Shown here piece after piece: positions 44,577-53,535 of a stretch of 64,000 bases of DNA. The notes beneath the pieces are model-generated. The model was not told the origin of the DNA. It made no database searches and was given only the letters and a program-made list of their open reading frames with translations. The stretch lies in the NCBI GenBank assembly GCA_017451525.1, contig JAFTOD010000001.1:248001-312000 (forward strand). Reading direction: 5' to 3'. Position 1 is the first letter of the stretch. Each line of letters starts with the position of its first letter. The DNA is from Paludibacteraceae bacterium. Lineage in GTDB: Bacteria > Bacteroidota > Bacteroidia > Bacteroidales > Paludibacteraceae. Position numbers and translations under genes: made by a program.

Positions 44577-44924
44577 ATGGCACGTACCACTCTCTCTCAT
44601 CCTTTTGACTCTATCTCTGGCAAACTCGCCTCAAACGATAAGATTGTCATGCGCACTCGCAATGGTCGCACTCATGCTTATGTAGTCAAACATCCGTATA
44701 AAGGTCCTGTGGCTCCCGAACGTCAACGCACCATCACGACTTTCAAGGACGCTGTCAACCAGACTACGGTTATTTTGAACACCCCCGAACTCCGCACCGA
44801 ATGGGAGGAGAAATTTGCTACCTACCGCAAGAAAGCCGACCGTTATCCAACCTCCTACCCAAAGCCATACACCACTCTCCGCGGCTTCATCATCGGCTCC
44901 CTAATCCACGCTTCTAAGTCCTAA
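44577..44924 (+). CDS. Hypothetical 115-aa protein with atypical codon use
   Basis: No signal peptide or membrane segment. N-terminal HPFDSISGKLASNDKIVMRTRNGRTHAYVV is beta-rich (read as HPFDSISGKLASND and MRTRNGRTHAYVV), followed by a charged helix (TPELRTEWEEKFATYRKKAD). Codons end in C far more often than in neighbouring genes (TAC, CTC, ATC, TCC), which hints at high expression or separate ancestry. It has its own promoter and is followed by the CCCGAAT-GTT-ATTCGGG hairpin (44985-45001). I do not recognise the family. Confidence 0.6.
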   Translation: MARTTLSHPFDSISGKLASNDKIVMRTRNGRTHAYVVKHPYKGPVAPERQRTITTFKDAVNQTTVILNTPELRTEWEEKFATYRKKADRYPTSYPKPYTTLRGFIIGSLIHASKS

Positions 44925-45042
44925 ATTAACTCCCAATCCACACCACTAAATCACCTTATCTGTCAGACATACTTTTATGTCCATTGCCCCGAATGTTATT
45001 CGGGTCATCTCTCCTCTGCTCGCCAATTCTCCTTACTCTACT

Positions 45043-45070
45043 AAAAAAAGCACTAAAAATGCGCTTTTTT
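45043..45070 (+). terminator. Terminator abutting the 6S-like RNA promoter
   Basis: AAAAAAGC...GCTTTTTT with a short loop, ending one base before the -33 CTTG of the next promoter. It probably ends transcription from the 115-aa gene. Confidence 0.6.
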
Positions 45071-45071
45071 C

Positions 45072-45102
45072 TTGCCCAATTCAAAAAAAAGCACTACCTT
45101 TG
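45072..45102 (+). promoter_or_regulatory. Promoter of the 6S-like RNA
   Basis: TTG (45072-45074), 20 nt, TACCTTTG (45095-45102). Confidence 0.8.
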
Positions 45103-45107
45103 CACCG

Positions 45108-45275
45108 TATTTATTATCAGACTTGTAATTGCTGCGTTCCGTAAATCGCCAAATTTATTTAGACAGCAAAACGCAAGTACAGGGATGAGTCCGCCGTGTG
45201 CGGGCTATTCCAGTTGTTTTTGTTGGGTGTTTGGCGATACCTTGGAACGCAGACTGAAATAGTCCGCGCTTATTT
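45108..45275 (+). ncRNA. ssrS: Rod-like structured RNA, 6S RNA candidate
   Basis: Directly after a consensus promoter, about 165 nt fold into a long rod: CTGCGTTCC/GGAACGCAG (45132-45140, 45244-45252), ATCGCCAAA/TTTGGCGAT (45145-45153, 45230-45238), CAGCAAAAC/GTTTTTGTTG with one bulge, and an apical GTCCGC/GCGGGC hairpin. An asymmetric internal loop (TTTATTTAGA) lies in the middle. The 5' strand includes CAAATTTA (45150-45157), the complement of a TAAATTTG -7 element, as expected for an RNA that mimics an open Bacteroidota promoter. Size, shape and lack of an ORF fit 6S RNA; an Rfam search would decide. The end is uncertain (U-rich stretch near 45270-45285). Confidence 0.55.
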
Positions 45276-45311
45276 TTATATATGTTTAACTAATTTAAAA
45301 CAACAAAAACA

Positions 45312-45689
45312 ATGAAAAAAATTCTTCTTATCTTATTGACCGTTGTTTTCGGTCTATCATTTACCAGTTGTGAGGGAATCGGTGGTAAAGCCACAGTTGA
45401 AGTCCAAGTTATTAAATCTAATATGCCTCAATCAGGTATGTCTGTGTACATGTTTGACGAGACCAAGTGGACAATGGATATTCGCGAACCATTATTTGCC
45501 AACAAAACAGTTATTACAGATGCTTCGGGCATAGCCACATTTGAATTAGGCGATATGGATTTGGAAATTAATGATAGCCAAACAACGCTTTATTTTGCCA
45601 CGTTCAAAGACGGCACAGAGATTATGACAGGACAAACTGCTGTAACCATTAAGAAGGGTGAAACAAAACAAGCGACTATTCGCCTCTAA
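45312..45689 (+). CDS. Small lipoprotein with beta-sandwich domain
   Basis: 125 aa. Lipoprotein signal ending at the lipobox LSFTSC (Cys about residue 20). The mature 100 residues form alternating strands (TVEVQVIKSNMPQSGMSVYM, DASGIATFELGDM, GQTAVTIKKGETKQATIRL), the pattern of a transthyretin/Ig-like carboxypeptidase regulatory fold. Function unknown. The gene lies 37-60 bp after the 6S-like RNA and ends in a strong terminator; it may be read through from the RNA promoter. Confidence 0.7.
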   Translation: MKKILLILLTVVFGLSFTSCEGIGGKATVEVQVIKSNMPQSGMSVYMFDETKWTMDIREPLFANKTVITDASGIATFELGDMDLEINDSQTTLYFATFKDGTEIMTGQTAVTIKKGETKQATIRL

Positions 45690-45719
45690 CCTTCTATCTA
45701 GAAAAATAGATAACCCCAG

Positions 45720-45764
45720 AAAATACTCCCCTGCAATTCGCGGATTTGCAGGGGAGTATTTTCA
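45720..45764 (+). terminator. Strong terminator after the small lipoprotein
   Basis: A perfect 18-bp stem (GAAAATACTCCCCTGCAA with its complement) around a 9-nt loop, ending in TTTTC. Confidence 0.9.
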
Positions 45765-45928
45765 TCCACTTATTCTCGCAGAGTACTTCATCCAGTTTTA
45801 ATTGTGTGATTATTGTATGATACAAGCAAAGAATATGCAATGGCAATTGTATTGCCACCTAACTTATTAGAAACTTGGGGATAATTTCAACATCACTACC
45901 TTTATTTCAAAAAAAAAGAACAAGATGG
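45765..45928. other. Intergenic region before the endonuclease I gene
   Basis: No gene. It contains the hairpin TGGCAAT-TGT-ATTGCCA (45841-45857) and a second promoter-like sequence, TTG-19 nt-TACCTTTA, at about 45877-45906. Nothing else stands out. Confidence 0.35.
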
Positions 45929-45959
45929 TTGCATATATAAGAAAAAAGTTGTATCTTTG
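45929..45959 (+). promoter_or_regulatory. Promoter of the endonuclease I-murC unit
   Basis: TTG (45929-45931), 20 nt, TATCTTTG (45952-45959). Confidence 0.75.
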
Positions 45960-46008
45960 CAGGCTAAATTAGGGTAAAAGCATCGTAGTATCTAAAAAAC
46001 GAACAATT

Positions 46009-47835
46009 ATGAAAAAACTATCTTTGATTCTTTGGGCGATTTTGGGCTGGGTCTCTGTAGCATATACCCAAGTGGAAATACTGCTTGATGAGCCGTTTGC
46101 AGAATCATTAGGCTCATTTACCTTGGATGAGCAGAAATATCCAGGATGTACTTATGCATCTATGTGGTACGTGGATCTTACTCATCAATATGCCAAAGTG
46201 ACTGCCAATAAAGGTGGTCAGTCAATGGGCGCGAGTGATTGTAAGTTGATTTCGCCTGTGCTAAATACACAAGGTTGTACGAAAGTGGTATTGCGCTTTG
46301 AACATACAACATATGCTGCCAATAGTACTTCAGATGTGGATTATAACTTGGTGAAAGTGAGTAAGGATGGTGTTAATTGGACGCTGGTCGCTATTCCTAC
46401 ATGGCCAACACAACGTTGGGGTTTTGTTGCTTGTGAGATAGATTTGACTGCATATGCTTCAAGTACAATGCAGTTTATGTTTGAGTATTTATCTACCGAC
46501 GATTATGCCAGTACTTGGGAAGTGAAGAATGTGGTGGTTGAAGGATGGTGGCCAGATGAGCCCGATCCATGTCCATACGAGGCACTAGAGGGATTAACAT
46601 CAAAAGAGTTACGTGAAAGTTTGCATGAGGACATTTCGCAACATACCGTGTTGGATTATAGACAGATACGCGGAGATCAAGCAAAGGTGGATGTGCGTGC
46701 TGATGGCAAGATTTGGGATATGTATTCAGGTTATGATTTCAATCTATCGGATTATTGTTATGATGTTGATGTGACGGAGGGAGAGTGTTACAATCGTGAG
46801 CATATGCTACCTAAATCTTGGTGGGGATATTCACAGGAAAATGAGGCAAACGACCCTATGTACACAGATTTACACCATATAATTTCGGTAGATGCGATGG
46901 CGAATGAAATGCGTTCGGCGTGGGTGTATGATGAGGTAACCAATGCGACATGGACGAATAATTTAGGATCGAAGAAAGGTTCGAGTACTACATGGAGTGG
47001 TGAGACTGCGTTTGAGCCTGTGGATGAATACAAGGGAGATGTAGCTCGTGTGTATTTCTACATGCTGACTTGCTATATGGACAAGGATTTCACACAAGGG
47101 GGAAAAGGATATAGATACTTTACCTACAATAATGGTGTCTGCGACTTCAAATCACAGTCATTAGCACTGATGTTGAAATGGCATCGACAAGATCCTGTAT
47201 CTGAAAAGGAGGTCGATCGCAATGCTAAAGTGTCTGATTTGCAGGGGAATGAAAATCCGTTTGTGGTAGATCCTAATTTGGTGGAATACATTTGGGGAAC
47301 GATGAAGGGCAAACCGTATGATTGTGATGGCGAGGTATTGCCTCCTGACCCAGGTACAGTGGATGGGGCGATTACATGCCAAGAGGCTAGGGAGAAAGCG
47401 TTAGCATTGTCAGCAGGTAGTCAGTCTTCGGAAGAATACGTGGTAGTAGGATATGTGACATCGCTGAATGGATCTTATAACACACAATACAGTAGCCAAA
47501 CATTTTGGGTGGCAGATACTCCAAATGGTGGAGATGTGTTCTATGCATATCAATGTTATAACGATGCTCCTGTAGTGAAAGGAGATAAGGTTTCTTTGAC
47601 AGGTAAGTTGCTGAACTACAATGGTACTCCAGAGATGAAATGGGGACAAACAAAGGTGCTAATACCAGCGATTGAAACTGCTGTAGAGGAAATAGGTCTT
47701 TTAGATTGGAATACTGAGGACGTGGAGATATATTCATTAACAGGTCTGCATATGTCCGCATCGCGCGAGAATTTGCCACAAGGAATATACATATTACGCA
47801 GCGGAGAACATACGCAAAAAATGATTGTTCGTTAA
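46009..47835 (+). CDS. Secreted endonuclease I family nuclease with sorting domain
   Basis: 608 aa. Signal peptide (to about VAYTQ), an N-terminal jelly-roll module (25-185), and an EndA/NucM-type nuclease domain (about 195-440) with CYNREHMLPKSWWG and the His-containing MYTDLHHIISVDA that form the beta-beta-alpha-metal active site. A C-terminal OB-like domain (SSEEYVVVGYVTSLNG, about 475-550) and a type IX sorting tail (VEIYSLTGLHMSA, LPQGIYILRSG) follow. It probably degrades extracellular DNA for nutrients. murC starts directly after its stop codon, an unusual neighbour. Confidence 0.88.
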   Translation: MKKLSLILWAILGWVSVAYTQVEILLDEPFAESLGSFTLDEQKYPGCTYASMWYVDLTHQYAKVTANKGGQSMGASDCKLISPVLNTQGCTKVVLRFEHTTYAANSTSDVDYNLVKVSKDGVNWTLVAIPTWPTQRWGFVACEIDLTAYASSTMQFMFEYLSTDDYASTWEVKNVVVEGWWPDEPDPCPYEALEGLTSKELRESLHEDISQHTVLDYRQIRGDQAKVDVRADGKIWDMYSGYDFNLSDYCYDVDVTEGECYNREHMLPKSWWGYSQENEANDPMYTDLHHIISVDAMANEMRSAWVYDEVTNATWTNNLGSKKGSSTTWSGETAFEPVDEYKGDVARVYFYMLTCYMDKDFTQGGKGYRYFTYNNGVCDFKSQSLALMLKWHRQDPVSEKEVDRNAKVSDLQGNENPFVVDPNLVEYIWGTMKGKPYDCDGEVLPPDPGTVDGAITCQEAREKALALSAGSQSSEEYVVVGYVTSLNGSYNTQYSSQTFWVADTPNGGDVFYAYQCYNDAPVVKGDKVSLTGKLLNYNGTPEMKWGQTKVLIPAIETAVEEIGLLDWNTEDVEIYSLTGLHMSASRENLPQGIYILRSGEHTQKMIVR

Positions 47836-49215
47836 ATGTTTGCCAACCAAATACATACATATTATTTCTTAGGCATAGGCGGTATAGGCATGAGTGCATT
47901 GGCGCGCTATTTCGCAGCCAAGGGCTATCGGGTATTAGGATATGACCGTACTGCATCGCCATTGACCGAATCGCTGGAAGCAGAGGGAATAGCCGTGCAG
48001 TATGACGATAGCCTAGATACAGTGAAAGCGTTGGATGTTGCTAATACTATTGTGGTGCGAACGCCTGCGGTGCCAGAAGATTTTGCTGTATATGTCTGGT
48101 TGAGAGAGCAAGGGTTTCAAATCTTGAAAAGGGCAGAAGTCTTAGGACTAGTGACGCGCTCGGGGCGAGCATTATGTGTCGCTGGTACGCATGGTAAGAC
48201 AACTACCAGCACGATGTTAGCGCATATCTTGCACCAATCGCATGTGGGAGCAAATGCCTTTTTGGGCGGTATAGCTAACAACTATAGCACGAACTTACTA
48301 CTGGACCAAAAGAGCGATTTGGTAGTGGTAGAGGCAGATGAGTTTGACCGTTCGTTTCATCACCTGACGCCCCATATATCCGTCATAACCAGTATGGATC
48401 CTGACCATTTGGACATCTACGGCACAGAGGAAGTATACCGCGAGAGTTTTATGCATTATGCATCATTGGTGCAAGAGGCGCTGGTGGTGAAGAATAGTTT
48501 ACAGTTGACAGTTGACAAATTACAAGCAAGAGTTTATACCTATGCAGTAGGCGAGAAGGCATATTTTTATGCGGATAATATCCGCGTGGCGAATGGAGAG
48601 ATTAGATTTGACTTTCATACCCCACAACAGTCGGTTGAGGATGTGCAATTGGGTGTACCTGTATGGGTGAATATAGAGAATGGTGTGGCAGCAATGGCTG
48701 TAGCATGGCTGATGGGAGCTACCGATGAGGAGTTGCGTGAGGGAATGCGTAGCTTTAGTGGTGTATATCGCAGATTCAATGTCCACGTGAATACACCTCA
48801 AATCACCTATATTGATGATTATGCACACCACCCTATGGAGCTGAAAGCAAGCATTGAATCGGTGCGAAAACTATATCCTGAAAGGTACGTGATAGGGGTG
48901 TTTCAACCACACTTGTTTAGCAGGACACAAGACTTTGCAGAAGAGTTTGCCGCTGTGTTGAGCCAGTTGGACGAAGTGGCGTTGCTGCCTATCTACCCTG
49001 CTCGTGAAGAACCGATACAGGGTGTGACAAGCGAATGGTTGATGGATAAAGTGCAAACCAAACGTGCATTAGTATTACCCGATATATTGGCGAAATACTT
49101 GCGTGAACGAGTGAAAAATTGCTTGGCGAAAGAGAAAAATTGTGTGGTGATAACAATGGGAGCAGGGGATATAGATAGACAAGTACAGAAAATAGCAAAA
49201 GCATTACAAATATAA
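47836..49215 (+). CDS. murC: UDP-N-acetylmuramate-L-alanine ligase
   Basis: 459 aa. Adds L-Ala to UDP-MurNAc in peptidoglycan synthesis. N-terminal FLGIGGIGMSALARYF, ATP-binding GTHGKTTTSTM, VEADEFDRSF and DDYAHHPMELKASI are all present. The stop of the upstream nuclease gene is immediately adjacent (TAA-ATG). Residues around NSLQLTVDKLQA (about 222-233) are encoded by a 7-bp tandem array located at a variable surface loop. First of the four cell-wall/division genes here. Confidence 0.95.
   Translation: MFANQIHTYYFLGIGGIGMSALARYFAAKGYRVLGYDRTASPLTESLEAEGIAVQYDDSLDTVKALDVANTIVVRTPAVPEDFAVYVWLREQGFQILKRAEVLGLVTRSGRALCVAGTHGKTTTSTMLAHILHQSHVGANAFLGGIANNYSTNLLLDQKSDLVVVEADEFDRSFHHLTPHISVITSMDPDHLDIYGTEEVYRESFMHYASLVQEALVVKNSLQLTVDKLQARVYTYAVGEKAYFYADNIRVANGEIRFDFHTPQQSVEDVQLGVPVWVNIENGVAAMAVAWLMGATDEELREGMRSFSGVYRRFNVHVNTPQITYIDDYAHHPMELKASIESVRKLYPERYVIGVFQPHLFSRTQDFAEEFAAVLSQLDEVALLPIYPAREEPIQGVTSEWLMDKVQTKRALVLPDILAKYLRERVKNCLAKEKNCVVITMGAGDIDRQVQKIAKALQI
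48501..48521. repeat. 7-bp tandem array inside murC
   Basis: ACAGTTG, ACAGTTG, ACAAATT within the murC reading frame, resembling the spacer arrays. Confidence 0.6.
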
Positions 49216-49224
49216 ACCTTAATT

Positions 49225-49962
49225 ATGAAACAGATGGTAAAAAAAATCTTTTTGACTGTTGCCGTGGTGATATGTTGCGGAGCAGTATTGGTGGCAGGAG
49301 CATGGTGCTCGGCTCAAGTAGATTCTTCGCCATGTACCGAAGTGCATGTCGTGGTAAAAGACAGTTTAGAACGTCAGTTTGTAACCGCAGAAGAGATGGA
49401 GGGATATTTGAAACGTCATCACGTTTACCCTCAAGGCAAATCAATGCAGCAAATTGATTGTCACGCCATTGAACAATGTCTGAAAAAGCATGATATGGTT
49501 CGTGAGGTATCTTGCTACAAATCACCTTTTGGTGGCGTATATATAGAATTGACACAACGTGTGCCAGTGCTGAGTGTGGTATCGAATGATGGCTGCTACT
49601 ACGTAGATTCAGACCGTCGGATAATGCCAGCTCACAAGCAAATAGGTGTGGACATACCAGTGTTTAGAGGAACGGTAAGTCAACGTGCTGCTACGGAAGA
49701 ATACTTTGATTTTGTGATGTGGATTAACAATGATAAATATTGGAGTTTGCGCATCAAAGATGTATATGTAGCCAACCCTAAATCGTTGATTTTGACTCAA
49801 GAGGGAGAGCGCGCAAAAATCATGCTTGGCTCCTTAGATGGATACGTGGAGAAACTGGACAAGTTGCAGACATTATATACTAAAGGATTAAATCAAATAG
49901 AGCATCCCGACTATCGCGAGTATGATTTACGTTATAATGGACAGGTAGTTGGAAGAAAATAA
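49225..49962 (+). CDS. ftsQ: Cell division protein FtsQ
   Basis: 245 aa. Short cytoplasmic N-terminus (MKQMVKK), one membrane helix (residues 8-28), then a periplasmic POTRA-like domain and beta domain (YKSPFGGVYIELTQRVPVLSVV, read as SPFGGVYIELTQRVPVL). Links the late divisome to the septum. Position between murC and ftsA supports the call, since FtsQ sequences are poorly conserved. Confidence 0.88.
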   Translation: MKQMVKKIFLTVAVVICCGAVLVAGAWCSAQVDSSPCTEVHVVVKDSLERQFVTAEEMEGYLKRHHVYPQGKSMQQIDCHAIEQCLKKHDMVREVSCYKSPFGGVYIELTQRVPVLSVVSNDGCYYVDSDRRIMPAHKQIGVDIPVFRGTVSQRAATEEYFDFVMWINNDKYWSLRIKDVYVANPKSLILTQEGERAKIMLGSLDGYVEKLDKLQTLYTKGLNQIEHPDYREYDLRYNGQVVGRK

Positions 49963-49977
49963 AAATGTAAAAATATT

Positions 49978-51246
49978 ATGGCGAAGAAACAAAAAATATT
50001 ACAATCCGTTCCACTAGTGGCGATAGACTTAGGCAGCCATAGTGTGAGAGCAATGGCAGCCGAAATGACGGGACAAAATACGTTGCGTGTGTTGGGTGTT
50101 GAATATTCTAACAAATTTGAATGTATGGAAAGAGGTATCGTGACCAACACTTCAGATGCGGGCTTTATGATTAACGAGGTATTGAAGAAACTATCCAATC
50201 GTATCCATGTGGACGCCTTGCCATCGGCATTTGTATGCGTAGGTGGCCGTACGATGCAGGTAGTGGCAGTACATTCTGTCCGTGATCAAGTCCGTAGAAA
50301 AGAAATTGCTCAACCGCTATTGGACTCGATGGAAGCAGAATGTAAACAAAAAATCGAAGCACGCAATCCCGATGTGGCAGTACTGGATTTGGTACCATAT
50401 TTCTATAAATTAGATGGCGTTGAGCAAGAGCATCAACCCACCTCCGACCAGCGTGCTGCATTGGTTGAAGCACATTTTATAGCCTTCGTTGGCAAAAAAG
50501 AATTGGAGCAGAAAATCATAGATAGTTTCAATCGCTCCGCCAAACGCTTAGAGCATATGTATGTTCGCCCCGATGCGTTGCTCAATGCCATAGTCACTGA
50601 TGAAGACATGGCACGCGGTTGTGCAATATTGGATTTAGGGGCTCAAACAACCACCTTGACCGTTTACAAGGGCAATCAGTATTTATACAACAAGGTGGTG
50701 CCATTAGGTGGATACGACATCACACGCGACATTGAACAAATAGGTATTTCGTTGGCGTATGCCGAACAATTGAAATGCAAATACGGCTTTGCTTCGGCAG
50801 ACTTATTGCCGACTAATCATCGTTTTCGTATGCCTGCTCCTACTATGCCTCAAGGCGAAGTGGCTGTGATGGCAAGCGATATTGCTAACATCATTTCTGC
50901 ACGTTTAGAACAGATACTAACTCCATTATTGGATACCATCAATGCAGAAGCGGAGCGTTTTCACGTCTTATATGTGACTGGCGGTGGAGCAATGCTACAA
51001 GGTATAGTGGAATTTATTCAAGCCAAAACACCAATCAGAGTGATGTATGGTTCGCATGCCACATGGCTGACAACCGACACACCAGACGAGATGTGCATGC
51101 CGATGTACTCTTCGTTGATTGGCACATTATTATTAGGAGGCGATTATCGTGCGAAACATCCTAATGTAGAAAATACTAATGAAGGATTCTTAGATATCAT
51201 CAAAGAAAAAACCTTAAATATTTTTACCGACCAAACGGGGTATTAA
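49978..51246 (+). CDS. ftsA: Cell division protein FtsA
   Basis: 422 aa. Actin-like ATPase that tethers FtsZ to the membrane. VAIDLGSHSVRAMAAE (phosphate 1), the 1C/SHS2 domain, CAILDLGAQTTTLTVYKG (phosphate 2), VPLGGYDITRDIEQ and YVTGGGAMLQGIVEF (adenosine motif) are visible. The C-terminal amphipathic segment is FLDIIKEKTLNIFTD. 15 bp after ftsQ, 34 bp before ftsZ. Confidence 0.95.
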   Translation: MAKKQKILQSVPLVAIDLGSHSVRAMAAEMTGQNTLRVLGVEYSNKFECMERGIVTNTSDAGFMINEVLKKLSNRIHVDALPSAFVCVGGRTMQVVAVHSVRDQVRRKEIAQPLLDSMEAECKQKIEARNPDVAVLDLVPYFYKLDGVEQEHQPTSDQRAALVEAHFIAFVGKKELEQKIIDSFNRSAKRLEHMYVRPDALLNAIVTDEDMARGCAILDLGAQTTTLTVYKGNQYLYNKVVPLGGYDITRDIEQIGISLAYAEQLKCKYGFASADLLPTNHRFRMPAPTMPQGEVAVMASDIANIISARLEQILTPLLDTINAEAERFHVLYVTGGGAMLQGIVEFIQAKTPIRVMYGSHATWLTTDTPDEMCMPMYSSLIGTLLLGGDYRAKHPNVENTNEGFLDIIKEKTLNIFTDQTGY

Positions 51247-51280
51247 AAACCAATTGTGTAATTAATAATCTACAAGATAT

Positions 51281-52528
51281 ATGATAGATGTAATTAATGA
51301 TTTGGGCTTAGAATTGGCTCAAGACTCTATTATCAAAGTGATGGGTGTAGGTGGTGGTGGCTGTAATGCTGTCAACTATTTGTATGCCCAAGGAGTGAAG
51401 GACGTCACCTTCTTAGTATGCAATACCGACAAGCAATCCCTTGAGCGCAGTAGTGTACCTGCTAAATTGCAATTAGGACCTGGACTTGGTGCAGGTGGCA
51501 AGCCTGAGGTTGCCCAAGAATATGCAGAGCAAAATCGAGATCGCATCAAAGAGTCATTGAATGATGGCACAAAAATGCTTTTCCTCACCGCAGGAATGGG
51601 TGGTGGAACAGGTACGGGTGCTTCTTCGGTAGTGGCTTCCGTAGCACGCGAAATGGGCATACTGACCGTAGGCATCGTGACCATTCCATTTACTTTTGAA
51701 GGTCCAAAGAAAATAAAAAAAGCCATGATTGGTGTGGCGCAATTGGCAGAACAAGTGGATGCGATCTTGGTCATCAACAATGAGAAACTACGCCAAATAT
51801 ATCCCGACCTCAATATGCTAAATGCCTTTGCCAAATCAGATGACGTAGTGGCAAATGCAGCTCGCGCTATTGCTGAGATAATCACGGTACCTGGATATAT
51901 CAACACCGACTTCGCAGATGTTTACAACACCCTCAAGAACGGTAATGTGGCTATCATGAGTGTGGGCATTGCTAATGGCGAAAACCGTATCACTCAGGCT
52001 ATTCACGAGGCATTGCATTCGCCATTGGTGAATAGCGACGTGCGTGGTGCAACGCGTTTGTTGCTGCAAATATACACCACAACAGAGCATGCGCTCATCA
52101 TGTCCGAGATAGACCAAATTCACTCGTTTGTCAGCGAGATAGGCGAGGATGTGGAAGTACAATGGGGTGCATCGCTCGATGAAACGCTCGAAGATAAAGT
52201 ACGTGTTACTATCATTGCTACTGGTTTTGAGGTTTCAAACATTCCTGGTTTGGATGATGTGGTTGGCAAAAAGACGGTAGAGGAAGCCATCAAAATCCAC
52301 TACGAAGATGCTAAAGTTACAGAACCTGCTGAGGAAGAAGTCACTCCAGCCAATGATACTCCTACACAAGTGGCAGAAACCCCTTCGCAGATGACTCCAC
52401 AACCAGTCGTTCACGAGAACGGTGATATTGTGCTTGACTTTAGCGATGATTTTGATACGCCAGAGCCATCCGACAATCCGTCAACGGGTTTAGGCGGTTT
52501 CGCAGGCTGGATGCGCGGACGCAGATAA
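51281..52528 (+). CDS. ftsZ: Cell division protein FtsZ
   Basis: 415 aa. Tubulin-like GTPase forming the Z ring. IKVMGVGGGGCNAVNYLYA at the N-terminus, the tubulin signature GMGGGTGTGASSVVA, and the T7-loop region NTDFADVYNTLKNG are intact. A variable linker (about 330-400, rich in Pro/Thr/Glu) leads to the C-terminal FtsA-binding peptide GGFAGWMRGRR. Transcribed with murC, ftsQ and ftsA. Confidence 0.97.
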   Translation: MIDVINDLGLELAQDSIIKVMGVGGGGCNAVNYLYAQGVKDVTFLVCNTDKQSLERSSVPAKLQLGPGLGAGGKPEVAQEYAEQNRDRIKESLNDGTKMLFLTAGMGGGTGTGASSVVASVAREMGILTVGIVTIPFTFEGPKKIKKAMIGVAQLAEQVDAILVINNEKLRQIYPDLNMLNAFAKSDDVVANAARAIAEIITVPGYINTDFADVYNTLKNGNVAIMSVGIANGENRITQAIHEALHSPLVNSDVRGATRLLLQIYTTTEHALIMSEIDQIHSFVSEIGEDVEVQWGASLDETLEDKVRVTIIATGFEVSNIPGLDDVVGKKTVEEAIKIHYEDAKVTEPAEEEVTPANDTPTQVAETPSQMTPQPVVHENGDIVLDFSDDFDTPEPSDNPSTGLGGFAGWMRGRR

Positions 52529-52569
52529 CCAATAATAAAACAAGATTATATTTTAGCAAATTCAGAGAT

Positions 52570-53535
52570 ATGCAGCAACAAAAAGAAATGAATCTATTTG
52601 ACCTTTTTTCCGCATTAGGTCGTGGTATAGGTCGTGGTATTAAAGCCATTTTTATGGGCATCGGTGAATGTGTACGTCTATCATTGCGCAAATGGTGGAT
52701 TACGATACCCGTTTTGGGATTATTTATAGCAGCAGCACTATATCTATCACGCGAAGAAAATCGTACATATAAAGTCACGGCTGTAGCAATCGTCAATGGT
52801 GCAACCAAAGATGTGCTACACCGCGAATATACTGCGCTTGACAAATCAAGTTACCTATTCAACCACCAAAACTTAGCGACCACATTAGGAATAAGTCAGG
52901 AATTGGCGGCAGACAACTCATGGTTCGTCACGTATGATATTATCGACTTTATGGCAGATGACATACCTGATGTTATTGACTTTGAGGATGAACTTCCATA
53001 CGATACGACATCTATCCATATGACCGATCGCTTGGCATTGCAGTTCCGCACAAAAAAACCAAACAACGTACCTGCATTACAAGAAGCGATACTAAACTAT
53101 CTCAATACGCGAGAAAGCATTCTAAAGCCTTATGCCCTATTCCATACCAACTTGGAGCGCGAAGCAAAATTCCATCATGATCAATTAGAGAAACTGGATA
53201 GTTTAACTTCAGTTTTCTATTTCTCAAACAACCAAGAGGCTCAGCTAAGTTTGCACAATACGAAAAACGGAGTAGTACTGGGCGGACGTGAAATAAAGTT
53301 GTTTTTAGATGATATCCAAGATGAAATGGATATATTGAAAAAGACTGATAATCGTTTGGCATATGCTTCTGCCCCAGTAGTTCTGCAAACGCCATTTGTA
53401 GTAGAACCAAACGCTATCAATGGACCTATCAAATGCACAGCCATTGCACTGGTTATAGGATGGCTATTTAGCATTATGATAGCCACCTTAGTGGAACACT
53501 TTAAGGAGATTTTAGATTGGATTAAACGTAAATAA
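52570..53535 (+). CDS. Wzz-like bitopic membrane protein
   Basis: 321 aa with two membrane segments, at residues 41-60 (WWITIPVLGLFIAAALYLS) and about 283-305 (IKCTAIALVIGWLFSIMIAT), flanking a periplasmic domain with a coiled-coil stretch (about 185-250). This is the layout of polysaccharide chain-length-determinant proteins, although the proline-rich motif before the second helix is weak. It could control glycan length for the envelope block, or have a role linked to division. It is 42 bp after ftsZ. Confidence 0.55.
   Translation: MQQQKEMNLFDLFSALGRGIGRGIKAIFMGIGECVRLSLRKWWITIPVLGLFIAAALYLSREENRTYKVTAVAIVNGATKDVLHREYTALDKSSYLFNHQNLATTLGISQELAADNSWFVTYDIIDFMADDIPDVIDFEDELPYDTTSIHMTDRLALQFRTKKPNNVPALQEAILNYLNTRESILKPYALFHTNLEREAKFHHDQLEKLDSLTSVFYFSNNQEAQLSLHNTKNGVVLGGREIKLFLDDIQDEMDILKKTDNRLAYASAPVVLQTPFVVEPNAINGPIKCTAIALVIGWLFSIMIATLVEHFKEILDWIKRK

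Noticed and set aside
45181-45212. Hammerhead-like core (ATGAGTCCGC) in the 6S-like RNA
   Set aside because: The GAAA core and the other conserved nucleotides are missing, and the region pairs as part of a longer rod.
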